DNA of 64,000 nt, from NCBI RefSeq assembly GCF_014610845.1, contig NZ_JABTCG010000001.1, positions 1-64,000 of the forward strand. Reading direction: 5' to 3'. Numbering within the stretch: position 1 is the stretch's first letter; every line of letters starts with the position of its first letter. The translations under genes were made by a program, and so were the position numbers. The notes under the pieces were generated by a model that had not been told where the DNA came from, ran no database searches, and was given only the letters and a program-made list of their open reading frames with translations. This DNA is from Maribacter arenosus. GTDB lineage: Bacteria; Bacteroidota; Bacteroidia; Flavobacteriales; Flavobacteriaceae. Positions 42,652-50,900 of the stretch are shown here, piece after piece.

Positions 42652-43065
42652 TCACACATTAAAAATTGCAACTTCGGCTCGAGCACCAAATCTAATAGGG
42701 AGAATTGTGGTGCCTATTCCTTTTGAAACATACATTTGGGATATATCATTGCAATACCAACCCTTAACATATTTTCCACTTCCATAGGGGGTCATCAAAG
42801 GAATTCCAAAAAAAGTCACCTGCCCTCCGTGGGTATGCCCTGACAAAATAATCGGCTTTAGTTTCATGGAAGTACTTATTTCGTCTATAGAAGTTCGATA
42901 GGCCGGACAATGGTTTAGGAGGAGTGAGGTCAATGATCTATCGATATTTTCGCAAGCCATCATAAAATCTGATTGACCCCAAACTAAATCATCAATACCT
43001 AGAATATTGATTTTTCGGGATTTGCTTTTAAGTACGAATGACTCGTTGATTAAAAGTATACCGTC
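42652..43065 (-). pseudogene. truncated metallophosphoesterase, N-terminal half missing
   Basis: The open frame covers only the C-terminal 137 residues of a YkuE-type calcineurin-like phosphoesterase. It retains a middle segment (LLINESFVLKSKSRKINILG, then IDDLVWGQSDFMMACE) and the metal-binding SGHTHGGQVTFFG near the end. The N-terminal motifs that bind the other metal ligands (DxH, GDxxD, GNHE) are absent, and an in-frame stop lies at 43066-43068. The amylase gene ends only 30 bases further on, so the 5' half has been deleted rather than frameshifted. An internal start at 42963 could yield 103 residues, but it would be inactive. Confidence 0.8.
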
Positions 43066-43098
43066 TTAACCTTGAAAATCAGTCATGAACGACACTAA

Positions 43099-44793
43099 CT
43101 ATTGTACCAATTCCAAAAGAGCGATATCATATTCACTTTCAAAATTGGCCTTACCGTTCTGTACTTCGATAAAGGTATCAGAATAGGTATCATAAAGTTT
43201 AGTGCCATCGCCAAAGAAACCTTTCACCCAAAGCGATTTTTTACCTTTAGGCAGGTCTAACCCTACTACAACTTTGTCCTTAAAATCATCACTGGTATAG
43301 GTTCTACTGAAGACATAGGGTTTTTTGGCAAGCCTTTTGTGTTTGCCTGCGCCGATGGCAGGATGGTTTCTTCTGAATTTACCCAATTTTTGCCAATGCA
43401 ATAATGTATTCATTGTATTTGGCAAGCTATCTAAGTCTTCCCAGTTCATAAATGACCTTAAAGTAGCATCGCCATTGGTGCCCTCTATGGTCAAATCCCT
43501 AGACGATTCATCCCCATAATAAACTTGGGATGCCCCAGGGGTAAGTAAAAGCACATTTGCAGCCCTAATGGGTTTCTTACGGTCCTGGTCGTAAGGGGAG
43601 CTGTCATCATGCGATGTTAGATAGTTCAGAACACTTTTACCGTTGAGCTTGGTGTGCAAGATCGAACTGTATTTTTTGAAGATGGTTTCGTAATCATTAT
43701 CAGCATCATTTTTCAATTCAAAATTGATCAAGCTTTTAAACCCATGGTCAAAATAATCCACCTTTTTATCACCAAAATCAAATTGCCGACCACTAGAGAT
43801 ATTGTAACCATATGCTTCACCAACCATATAAAAGGAATTGTCGTCGAGTACGTCATTAGGGTGTTTCTTCTTCCAGGCTTCGAAGGCTGCCGAAGCCTCT
43901 TTATAGAGCTCTGACCATGCATTTTCATTCACGTGCTTTACGGTATCTACCCTAAAACCATCAATACCAAGATCATTCACATAATCGGTTAACCATTTTA
44001 TAATATAAAAGCGTGGTGCCCTTGGATAACCGGTTCGATCAAAAAACAATTGTAGCTCATCGAGTTCTGTACTTAATCGACCTTCGTCCTTCCATTTGGC
44101 CAAAAGGGCGTCTGGCAATTCAACAGTTTTGTTTGACTCGGTGTGTATGTCCGGTAGGTTTTTGACCAAAGTGCAAGCCGTGGTATTTTCGTACGTGGTA
44201 AATTCACAGATAGGTCCGGTTCTGACCCATTCTTCGGGCCATAACGGGTCTTCGGCCGTGCTAGGGCCGGTATGGTTCAGTACGACATCCATCAAAATTC
44301 GAATACCCTTTTTATGCGCAGTTTTTACTAATCTTTCGAGCTCTTTCTTCGTTCCAAAGTTGGGATCCAGAGTTGTCCAGTCCTTCGTCCAGTAGCCGTG
44401 ATAGCCATAGGTATTTCCTGTAGATTCATCCGTATCACCGTGAATTTGTTCTACTACGGGGGTAAACCAAATCGCATTAATGCCAAGGTCGGTAAAGTAA
44501 CCCTCTTCGATTTTCTGTGTTATCCCTTCCAAATCACCGCCCATAAAACCTCTAAGGGGACCAGTTTCATTCGTTCTTTCAAAATTTACATCATTGTCTT
44601 TGTTTCCATTATAAAAACGGTCGGTAAGTACAAAATAGATATTCGCACCTTCCCATACGAAGGGAATAGTTTCCTTGATTTCTGGTTCACTCTCAATGGC
44701 CGCGATTTCGGGTTGTATTATCGCTTCTTTTCGCTCCAATTTACAAGAGTTGAGAAAAGCCAGGACCAAAACCAATACTAACAGTCGATGCAT
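43099..44793 (-). CDS. alpha-amylase family glycoside hydrolase (GH13), lipoprotein
   Basis: A 564-residue GH13 enzyme with a lipoprotein signal (FLNSC, Cys17). The barrel includes FTDLGINAIWFTPVVEQ, DVVLNHTGP (region I), DGFRVDTVKHV with the nucleophile near residue 282, VGEAYGYN with the acid/base near 323 and NYLTSHDDSSP with the third acid near 394. A C-terminal beta domain follows. It cleaves alpha-1,4 glucans, probably at the cell surface or periplasm. No SusCD pair is adjacent, so it is not part of a classical starch locus here. It is 50 bases from the upstream carboxypeptidase-like gene on the same strand. Confidence 0.92.
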   Translation of the reverse strand: MHRLLVLVLVLAFLNSCKLERKEAIIQPEIAAIESEPEIKETIPFVWEGANIYFVLTDRFYNGNKDNDVNFERTNETGPLRGFMGGDLEGITQKIEEGYFTDLGINAIWFTPVVEQIHGDTDESTGNTYGYHGYWTKDWTTLDPNFGTKKELERLVKTAHKKGIRILMDVVLNHTGPSTAEDPLWPEEWVRTGPICEFTTYENTTACTLVKNLPDIHTESNKTVELPDALLAKWKDEGRLSTELDELQLFFDRTGYPRAPRFYIIKWLTDYVNDLGIDGFRVDTVKHVNENAWSELYKEASAAFEAWKKKHPNDVLDDNSFYMVGEAYGYNISSGRQFDFGDKKVDYFDHGFKSLINFELKNDADNDYETIFKKYSSILHTKLNGKSVLNYLTSHDDSSPYDQDRKKPIRAANVLLLTPGASQVYYGDESSRDLTIEGTNGDATLRSFMNWEDLDSLPNTMNTLLHWQKLGKFRRNHPAIGAGKHKRLAKKPYVFSRTYTSDDFKDKVVVGLDLPKGKKSLWVKGFFGDGTKLYDTYSDTFIEVQNGKANFESEYDIALLELVQ

Positions 44794-44842
44794 AGTTGTC
44801 TATTTTGGCTAAAGCTATAAAATGAAGTGGTAAATAGAAAAT

Positions 44843-45616
44843 TTATTTCTTTCTATTTAGCACCTTGAACTCTTCATAACAACTACTGATGGCATCTAGG
44901 ATCTGTAAATCGTTCGCCGTGGTTATAAAAGATTTGGAATAACTACAATTATTTAGGATATCCTCAATATCGACCTTCTCAATTTGAAGTAATTCGGTTA
45001 AGGTCTCCCTGTCAAATTTAGAAGCTAAAAGGTCACGTATGGCATCATCTTCCTTGACCTGCCTTAATTTACGCATCTGATTGGGTTTTTTCCCAAATAG
45101 GTTTCGCAATAAATCGGCAGGATTCAATATGGCGCCTAAAACCTTGGTTACAGCACTTGGATTCTTTTTACCCGCTTCATAACCCACATTAAGTCCTGAG
45201 ATGCTATACTGATAGGCGTTATTGATAGGCATGTTTTTAACATCAATTTCAAGATAGCCGGTAAGCTGGTAAGGACGTACAATGACTTCTTCTAAAGCAT
45301 AGGCTAATTCAGTCAGTGCAATTTTAGTGTCTGCGAACTTGAACATATCATTGGTGACCCTGATTTTCTGAGATTTAAAACCGAGATAGGAGAAGTATAA
45401 GGTATCGTTAACAGAAGCAGTTATGGAAAATTCCCCGTTAGCATTGGTAATCGTACCATACACTTTGTTTAAATTAATGACATGCACACTTTCCAAAGGC
45501 CTATCTGTCTGTGCGTTTACCACGATTGCACTAAAAGGTTGGGCCTCTGCATCATTATCTTGGGAAAACCCCATAAAACCTACAAAAAGTAAGGCAAGGG
45601 TAATATATTTTATCAT
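44843..45616 (-). CDS. carboxypeptidase-like regulatory-domain protein
   Basis: A 257-residue exported protein with a signal peptide (residues 1-18, FMGFSQ). Its N-terminal 90 residues form a CarboxypepD_reg-like beta-sandwich (FSAIVVNAQTDRPLESVHVINL, then GTITNANGEFSITASVNDTLYFSYLGFKSQ), the same domain that begins TonB-dependent receptors. The C-terminal 130 residues are helical and of unknown role. There is no barrel, so it is not a receptor fragment with missing parts; proteins with this two-part layout are common in Flavobacteriaceae. Confidence 0.8.
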   Translation of the reverse strand: MIKYITLALLFVGFMGFSQDNDAEAQPFSAIVVNAQTDRPLESVHVINLNKVYGTITNANGEFSITASVNDTLYFSYLGFKSQKIRVTNDMFKFADTKIALTELAYALEEVIVRPYQLTGYLEIDVKNMPINNAYQYSISGLNVGYEAGKKNPSAVTKVLGAILNPADLLRNLFGKKPNQMRKLRQVKEDDAIRDLLASKFDRETLTELLQIEKVDIEDILNNCSYSKSFITTANDLQILDAISSCYEEFKVLNRKK

Positions 45617-45691
45617 GGGTCTAAAATCCGAATAATTGGGTACTAATCAAAACAAATATTAAGAGGAGACGTCTTTTTAATATACAATTAA

Positions 45692-47494
45692 CTAAAAGAA
45701 ATCACTTTTACGTTTACTCCTTCTTTTTCCTGAAAAACTTGGACTGCCACCAGATGATTTTTTATCCCTCCTTTTTCCCGAAGAATTGCGATCCCGGCCT
45801 TTACCACCGGTGCGGCTTCGATCTCTTCCTCCGCTTCTTTTTTTGTCCCTTCCTCCGCGACCGCCTCCACCGCCGGGACTTTTGGAAACCTCTACATTTA
45901 CAAACCTGCCATCGACCTTGAATTCTGTAAAAGTCGAAAGGATTTTTTCAGTAACCTCTGCATCTGTATTAAAGAATGAAAAACTATCCTTGACATCTAC
46001 TTTAAAAACATCGTCCTTTTCTAAATCAACTGTATCCCGTATGAAATCTTTTAAGGACATCCAATCATACCCATCCTTTTCACCAACATTTATAAAGTAA
46101 CGTACCGAGCCACTGTTTGGTATCTCACCTCCCCGTTCGCCCCGTCGTTCACCCCTATCAGAGGAGGAAACAGCGGTATTTAAATCACGGGTTTTGTTAT
46201 AATAATTGAAGAAACGTGTAAATTCTACAGAAATGATTTTCTTTATTAATTCTTCACGATCAATACCTTGGAATACATCGTTGATGGCCGGCAAATAATT
46301 TTCAACCTCTTCGTTTATTTCAGTATCCTTTATTTTATTTGCTAAATGATAAAGCTGTATTTCACAGATTTCCATTCCCGTTGGGATGGTTTTTTGAATG
46401 AAGGTTTGCTTTATCTTGTTTTCAATGGCCTTGATCTTACGTGATTCACTTCGGGTGATAATGACCATGGATATACCCGATTTGCCCGCACGACCAGTTC
46501 GGCCACTACGGTGGGTATAGGTTTCAATCTCGTCGGGTAATTGATAGTTTATGACGTGAGTAATATCGTCCACATCGATACCACGGGCCGCTACATCGGT
46601 GGCAACCAACATTTGAATCTGTTTTTTACGAAAGGAGTTCATAACCAAATCCCTTTGGTTTTGACTTAGATCTCCATGTAATGCCCCAGCATTATAACCA
46701 TCCTCTATCAACTTTTCTGCTACCCTTTGGGTATCGCGTTTTGTTCTACAGAAAACTACGGAAAATATATCAGGATTCGTATCTGCCAATCTTTTTAGCG
46801 CCGGATACCGATCTCTGCCTCCCACAACATAATATTCGTGTTGTACGGAAGACGTACCTGCATTTTTGGTTCCCACGGTAATCTCATGGGGGTTATGCAT
46901 AAATTTTTTGGCAATTACCGATACTTCTTTGGGCATGGTGGCCGAAAATAACCAAGTGGACTTTTCTTTTGGTGTATTCGAAAGAATATCCTGTATGTCC
47001 TCAAAAAAGCCCATATTCAACATCTCGTCTGCCTCATCCAATATACAATAGTCAATTTTGGAGATATCGACAAGTCGTCGACCTATCATATCTTTCATTC
47101 TCCCTGGGGTAGCAACTACAATCTGCGCTCCTCTTTTTACCTGTTTCGCCTGTTCTGTAATACTGGCACCCCCATAAATTGCAACGACATTGATACTCTT
47201 TTCGTATTTGGCATACAATTTAAGTTCATTGGTGATTTGCAAACAGAGTTCACGGGTGGGGGAAAGGATCAGCCCCTGGGTAGTTCTACTTTCACGATCT
47301 ATCTTTTGGATGAGGGGAAAGCCAAAAGCGGCTGTTTTACCTGTTCCGGTTTGTGCAAGAGCGACCAAATCGGTCTCATCTTCCAATAAAATGGGGATTG
47401 CTTTTTCCTGTACTTCCGAAGGGGTTTCAAATCCCAAATCGGCAACAGCATCCAATAGGGACTGCTGCAGTCCCAATGCTTTAAATTTTGTCAT
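45692..47494 (-). CDS. DEAD-box RNA helicase with DbpA-type RNA-binding domain
   Basis: A 600-residue helicase. RecA domain 1 has AQTGTGKTAAFGFP, PTRELCLQI, DEADEMLNMGF and SAT. Domain 2 has VFCRTKRDTQRVAE, ATDVAARGIDVDD and HRSGRTGRAGKSG. A DbpA/CsdA-like RNA-binding domain lies at about 460-540 (VRYFINVGEKDGYDWMSLKDF), followed by a basic Gly/Arg/Lys/Ser tail of about 60 residues ending SDFF. It unwinds structured RNA, probably for ribosome assembly or at low temperature. Its transcript has a leader of about 100 bases with conserved-looking structure. Confidence 0.93.
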   Translation of the reverse strand: MTKFKALGLQQSLLDAVADLGFETPSEVQEKAIPILLEDETDLVALAQTGTGKTAAFGFPLIQKIDRESRTTQGLILSPTRELCLQITNELKLYAKYEKSINVVAIYGGASITEQAKQVKRGAQIVVATPGRMKDMIGRRLVDISKIDYCILDEADEMLNMGFFEDIQDILSNTPKEKSTWLFSATMPKEVSVIAKKFMHNPHEITVGTKNAGTSSVQHEYYVVGGRDRYPALKRLADTNPDIFSVVFCRTKRDTQRVAEKLIEDGYNAGALHGDLSQNQRDLVMNSFRKKQIQMLVATDVAARGIDVDDITHVINYQLPDEIETYTHRSGRTGRAGKSGISMVIITRSESRKIKAIENKIKQTFIQKTIPTGMEICEIQLYHLANKIKDTEINEEVENYLPAINDVFQGIDREELIKKIISVEFTRFFNYYNKTRDLNTAVSSSDRGERRGERGGEIPNSGSVRYFINVGEKDGYDWMSLKDFIRDTVDLEKDDVFKVDVKDSFSFFNTDAEVTEKILSTFTEFKVDGRFVNVEVSKSPGGGGGRGGRDKKRSGGRDRSRTGGKGRDRNSSGKRRDKKSSGGSPSFSGKRRSKRKSDFF

Positions 47495-47597
47495 AATGTG
47501 TTTTACTTAATCGCAAATATGTGTGTTGTATAGAGCGATTATCGTTTATAACCCATTAGACTCAGCGCAACACCTGCCATACCGGCGGCAATTATTC
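47495..47597 (-). ncRNA. structured 5' leader of the DEAD-box helicase mRNA
   Basis: From the predicted start site near 47597, the minus-strand transcript has about 100 bases before the ATG. The first 50 are unusually GC-rich for this genome. TAATCGC and GCGATTA form a 7-bp stem with a 20-base loop; GTGTTG could pair with CAACAC in that loop as an alternative; TGCC and GGCA form a short hairpin. This looks like a regulatory RNA element. Confidence 0.5.
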
Positions 47598-47603
47598 AGG
47601 GCG

Positions 47604-47611
47604 CAAAGATA
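47604..47611 (-). promoter_or_regulatory. promoter -7 box of the DEAD-box helicase
   Basis: Read on the minus strand this is TATCTTTG, a match to TAnnTTTG, directly followed by CGCCC. No good TTTG is found 19-21 bases upstream. It places the transcription start about 100 bases before the start codon. Confidence 0.6.
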
Positions 47612-47642
47612 CGGTTATTTATTTATATGTGAATAGTTTAAA

Positions 47643-48287
47643 TTACGGTGCCAAGGAATAGCCGTAAATAGACATGGCAAGGCCAATAATACCGCAGACC
47701 ACCATGAGAACTATGAAGCCTTTCTGTAATTTAGGATTGTCATAGATGATAATACAGATTGCCCCAAGAACGATGCTGATTTGAAAGAACAACATACCAA
47801 TATCGAATTTATGCGTAGCAATATCATATTCGTTGGCCAAGATTTCCCATTCTTTTACACCGATTATCGTACCCATTTGGCCATCCAAGTCTTGGGCCCA
47901 TTCTTCTTTTGGTATATTGGATGATCCAAGCAAAATTTCGGTTTTCTCATCGCCATATTTTTTAATATCGGCCTTGGTTTCCTTTATTTTCGAGGTAATT
48001 GCGTCATGGTTTTCGTGGGAAACAACCCCTGCATCCATTAAAGCTTCAAGATAGTCCAATTCACTCTCCATTAAGCTTTCTTTAATGCTTTTGGATTGGT
48101 ACCAACTGGAATAATTGACGACCTTGTTATGGGCTATCATCATTTCTTCTTCCAACTCCCCATTTACCATCTGGGCAATGGCCATGAGTGCGGCAAAAAA
48201 AGCAATTAGAACACCTCCGATGGCCTCCGCATTTTCTGAAGCGACCGAAACTTGTACGGTATCTCCTTTTTTACTGTCGTGTATCAT
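47643..48287 (-). CDS. DUF4337-type membrane protein
   Basis: A 214-residue protein with one N-terminal membrane span (about residues 22-40, IGGVLIAFFAALMAIAQMV) and two at the C-terminus (about 163-180 and 187-207). In between lies a helical domain with HNKVVNYSSWYQSKSIKESLMESEL, resembling the DUF4337 family. Function unknown. Its start overlaps the end of rdgB by 17 bases, so it is translationally linked to that housekeeping gene. Confidence 0.72.
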   Translation of the reverse strand: MIHDSKKGDTVQVSVASENAEAIGGVLIAFFAALMAIAQMVNGELEEEMMIAHNKVVNYSSWYQSKSIKESLMESELDYLEALMDAGVVSHENHDAITSKIKETKADIKKYGDEKTEILLGSSNIPKEEWAQDLDGQMGTIIGVKEWEILANEYDIATHKFDIGMLFFQISIVLGAICIIIYDNPKLQKGFIVLMVVCGIIGLAMSIYGYSLAP

Positions 48288-48864
48288 GCACCAAGCTATT
48301 TAAATATTTGATTAATTGTTGAATCGCCTTACCCCGATGACTTATTTTGTTCTTTACTTCCAAAGGTAATTCGGCAAATGTTTTAGTATAACCTAGTGGT
48401 TTAAAAATAGGATCGTAACCGAAACCTTTATTTCCTCTTTTTTCATGGATGATTTCACCCTCTACCTTACCTTTAAATAAGTGTTGTTCGTTATTTATGT
48501 TTAAGGCTATTACCGTTTCGAATCTTGCAGAACGGTCCTTTTTAGCAATTAATGCCTGAAGTAGTTTTCCCATATTGTCATCGGCATTAGCTTTCACACC
48601 TGCGTAGCGGGCGGAATAAACCCCAGGAGCTCCGTCCAATTTAGTTACCAATAAGCCCGTATCATCGGCAAAACAAGGGAAACCATAGTTTTTAGTCACA
48701 TAGTCTGCTTTTAGTATGGCATTTTCCTCCAGTGTTTTACCGGTTTCCGGTATCTCTTGGGTACACCCGATATCCGTTAGGGATAAAAGTGAGATATTTT
48801 CCGGTAGTATGTCCTGTACCTCTTTTACCTTATTTTGATTATGTGTGGCGAAAACCAATTTCAT
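48271..48864 (-). CDS. rdgB: non-canonical purine NTP pyrophosphatase, RdgB/HAM1 family
   Basis: A 197-residue enzyme with the family landmarks: FATHNQNKVKEVQDIL at the start, ENAILKADYVTKNYGFPCFADDTGLLV near residue 48, GAPGVYSARYAG near 76 and NKGFGYDPIFKPLGY near 145. It hydrolyses dITP, XTP and ITP to monophosphates, keeping deaminated purines out of DNA and RNA. The downstream DUF4337 gene overlaps its 3' end. Confidence 0.95.
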   Translation of the reverse strand: MKLVFATHNQNKVKEVQDILPENISLLSLTDIGCTQEIPETGKTLEENAILKADYVTKNYGFPCFADDTGLLVTKLDGAPGVYSARYAGVKANADDNMGKLLQALIAKKDRSARFETVIALNINNEQHLFKGKVEGEIIHEKRGNKGFGYDPIFKPLGYTKTFAELPLEVKNKISHRGKAIQQLIKYLNSLVHDTRQ

Positions 48865-49027
48865 TACAGCAAATGTTTACTTCATATTTTTTAGGAAAAC
48901 CTTACGTATCCACGCTTTAAATAGGATTAGTAGCAAAGAATATGGATTTGATTTAAAAGGAAAAATCTGGGATTATGATAAACCGGTCCAAAAATAGTAA
49001 TTTTATTCACCACTATATTAATGGTTC

Positions 49028-49480
49028 ATGAAGTTAAAATTACCACCAGTACTTGTTTTTGTTATTTTTTCAATACTGATGTATGTATTGTCGCTGGTAT
49101 TACCTTTTGGCGATTTTGAGTTTTTTGGCAGGGAGGTACTGATTTTGTTTTTGTTGGGAATGGGCGCATTGGTGGGACTTATTTCGTTGATCCAGTTTTA
49201 TATCGCAAGAACTTCGATTGATCCAAGAACTCCTTCTAAAGCCTCTGATTTGGTTACAAACGGCTTGTACAGATTCTCGAGAAACCCCATGTATTTGGCC
49301 CTTTTAATGGTTTTATTGGCTTGGGGGTTGTGGTTGGGCAATGCGTTCAACACCCTGTTAGCGGCGGGTTTCGTTGCGTATTTGAACAAGTTTCAGATTA
49401 TACCTGAGGAAAAGATATTATCCGATATTTACGGCAAGGCTTACCGACACTATTGTACCCAAGTGAGGCGATGGTTTTGA
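49028..49480 (+). CDS. isoprenylcysteine carboxyl methyltransferase-like membrane protein
   Basis: A 150-residue membrane protein with about four helices and the signature of the PEMT/ICMT family: LVTNGLYRFSRNPMYLALLMVLLAWGLWLG, then EEKILSDIYGKAYRHYCTQVRRWF. These bind AdoMet at the membrane face and methylate lipids or small thiols. The substrate is unknown. Single gene, divergent from rdgB. Confidence 0.85.
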   Translation: MKLKLPPVLVFVIFSILMYVLSLVLPFGDFEFFGREVLILFLLGMGALVGLISLIQFYIARTSIDPRTPSKASDLVTNGLYRFSRNPMYLALLMVLLAWGLWLGNAFNTLLAAGFVAYLNKFQIIPEEKILSDIYGKAYRHYCTQVRRWF

Positions 49481-49577
49481 ATTCCTAGGGTAATATTTAT
49501 TACTTAATTAGCTTATAAACAATAATATTAGTATATTAGCTTATTAATGATAAAAATTACCTTTTTAAATTATACAA

Positions 49578-50189
49578 ATGATAGCGATCATTACGGGAGA
49601 CATCATCAATTCGAGAGGGCATGAACCTACGGAATGGATGCCCAAACTCAAATCATGTTTGGCACAATGGGGTGATACCCCAGGGACATGGGAGATATAC
49701 AGGGGGGACGAAATTCAAGTGCGCATTGCGGTAAGTGAAGCATTGTTCGTGGCGATACAGTTAAAAGCCCTGATAAAAACTATGAAGGGACTCGATATTC
49801 GTATGGGCATAGGCATAGGTGACGAATCGTTTATCGGTACCGGTGTAAGTGAGTCGAATGGCTCGGCCTACCAACGTTCTGGAATGACCCTAACCGCATT
49901 AAAGGAAAAAAAGGTAAATTTAATGCTGACAACGGCAGACGAAGAATACAACAATACCATGAACCTAGTGCTAAAACTTGCCTCTGATTTTATGGATGAC
50001 TGGAGTCCGGTTTCTGCCGAAATAGTGTACCTGTCCTTGCGTAATCCGAATAAATCACAGCAAAACTTGGCCGAACAATTGAATATCAAACAATCGGCGG
50101 TGAGCCAAAGGACTAAAAGAGCCCGATTGGATTTGGTTCAGGAAGTTTTGGCATATTACGAAACTACTATTAAAACAATCCGCGAATAA
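49578..50189 (+). CDS. SatD family protein with C-terminal helix-turn-helix
   Basis: A 203-residue soluble protein. The N-terminal 130 residues begin MIAIITGDIINSRG, with EIYRGDEIQVRI near residue 39 and DIRMGIGIGD near 78. Asp8 and Asp44 lie where class III nucleotidyl cyclases hold their two metal ions, and the strand-helix order also resembles that fold; this is my inference. The C-terminal 50 residues contain a helix-turn-helix (NLAEQLNIKQSAVSQRTKRA). The next gene starts within its stop codon (TAATG), so it acts with a DUF3307 membrane protein. Function unknown; the family name comes from a streptococcal acid-tolerance locus. Confidence 0.8.
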   Translation: MIAIITGDIINSRGHEPTEWMPKLKSCLAQWGDTPGTWEIYRGDEIQVRIAVSEALFVAIQLKALIKTMKGLDIRMGIGIGDESFIGTGVSESNGSAYQRSGMTLTALKEKKVNLMLTTADEEYNNTMNLVLKLASDFMDDWSPVSAEIVYLSLRNPNKSQQNLAEQLNIKQSAVSQRTKRARLDLVQEVLAYYETTIKTIRE

Positions 50190-50884
50190 TGCTCTTCATT
50201 AAACTTTTATTGGCCCATCTTATTGGGGATTTTTTATTGCAACCCAACCGTTGGGTAATCCATAAAGAAGCAAACAAAATAGCATCCAAATATCTATACT
50301 TGCACATTTTGCTGCATTTTGTTGTAACCATGGTACTCTTGTGGGATTTTGATTATTGGAAATTGGCCCTGATCATCGCTATTTCACATTACTTTATAGA
50401 CCTTGGGAAATTATACTCGAATTCCTTATTCAGAAATAAGGCGATTCCATTTTTCATAGATCAACTGCTGCACATCATCGTTTTATATGCTTGTGCTTAC
50501 TATGGGAATTTAATAGGACAAACAATGTTCTTAATGGCCCTGATCGATTGGCACTTAGTCACGGCTATTGTTTTTGTCAGCTTTCCTTCGGCGATAATCA
50601 TGGGTAAACTGTTGGAAGGAATGTCCAATAAGATAGAATTAGATCATAAGTCTTTGCCGAATGCCGGCAAGTATATTGGCATAATTGAACGCCTTTTTGT
50701 GCTGCTTTTTATAATTTTAGGTAGGTGGGAAGCTATAGGGTTATTGATTACGGCAAAGTCTGTATTCCGATTCAATGATCTTAAGGAGAGCAACAATAGA
50801 AAACTTACCGAATATATTTTGATCGGTACCCTACTTAGTTTCGGAATTGCCATGATTACCGGAATCATTTATACCAATAGCTAA
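50189..50884 (+). CDS. DUF3307 membrane protein
   Basis: A 231-residue protein with about six or seven membrane helices. Conserved polar residues lie inside them: HLIGDFLLQPNRW near residue 10, HILLHFV, SHYFIDLGKLY near 66 and FFIDQLLHII near 90. The H-x3-D and D-x3-H spacing suggests a buried metal site, as in some membrane metal-dependent hydrolases. The start overlaps the SatD stop by one base and the glycosidase gene begins 16 bases after its stop. SatD plus DUF3307 is a recurrent pair; its role is unknown. Confidence 0.8.
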   Translation: MLFIKLLLAHLIGDFLLQPNRWVIHKEANKIASKYLYLHILLHFVVTMVLLWDFDYWKLALIIAISHYFIDLGKLYSNSLFRNKAIPFFIDQLLHIIVLYACAYYGNLIGQTMFLMALIDWHLVTAIVFVSFPSAIIMGKLLEGMSNKIELDHKSLPNAGKYIGIIERLFVLLFIILGRWEAIGLLITAKSVFRFNDLKESNNRKLTEYILIGTLLSFGIAMITGIIYTNS

Positions 50885-50900
50885 TGATCAACAAACGAAT

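Noticed and set aside
43066-43098. Frameshifted remainder of the phosphoesterase
   Set aside because: Only 33 bases lie between the in-frame stop and the amylase stop, so the missing N-terminal half cannot be present in another frame.
47533-47602. Small peptide in the helicase leader (ALNNCRRYGRCC...)
   Set aside because: It has no ATG in that frame and no ribosome-binding context; I read it as RNA structure. The 13-codon ATG frame alongside (MAGVALSLMGYKR) is also unconvincing as a gene.
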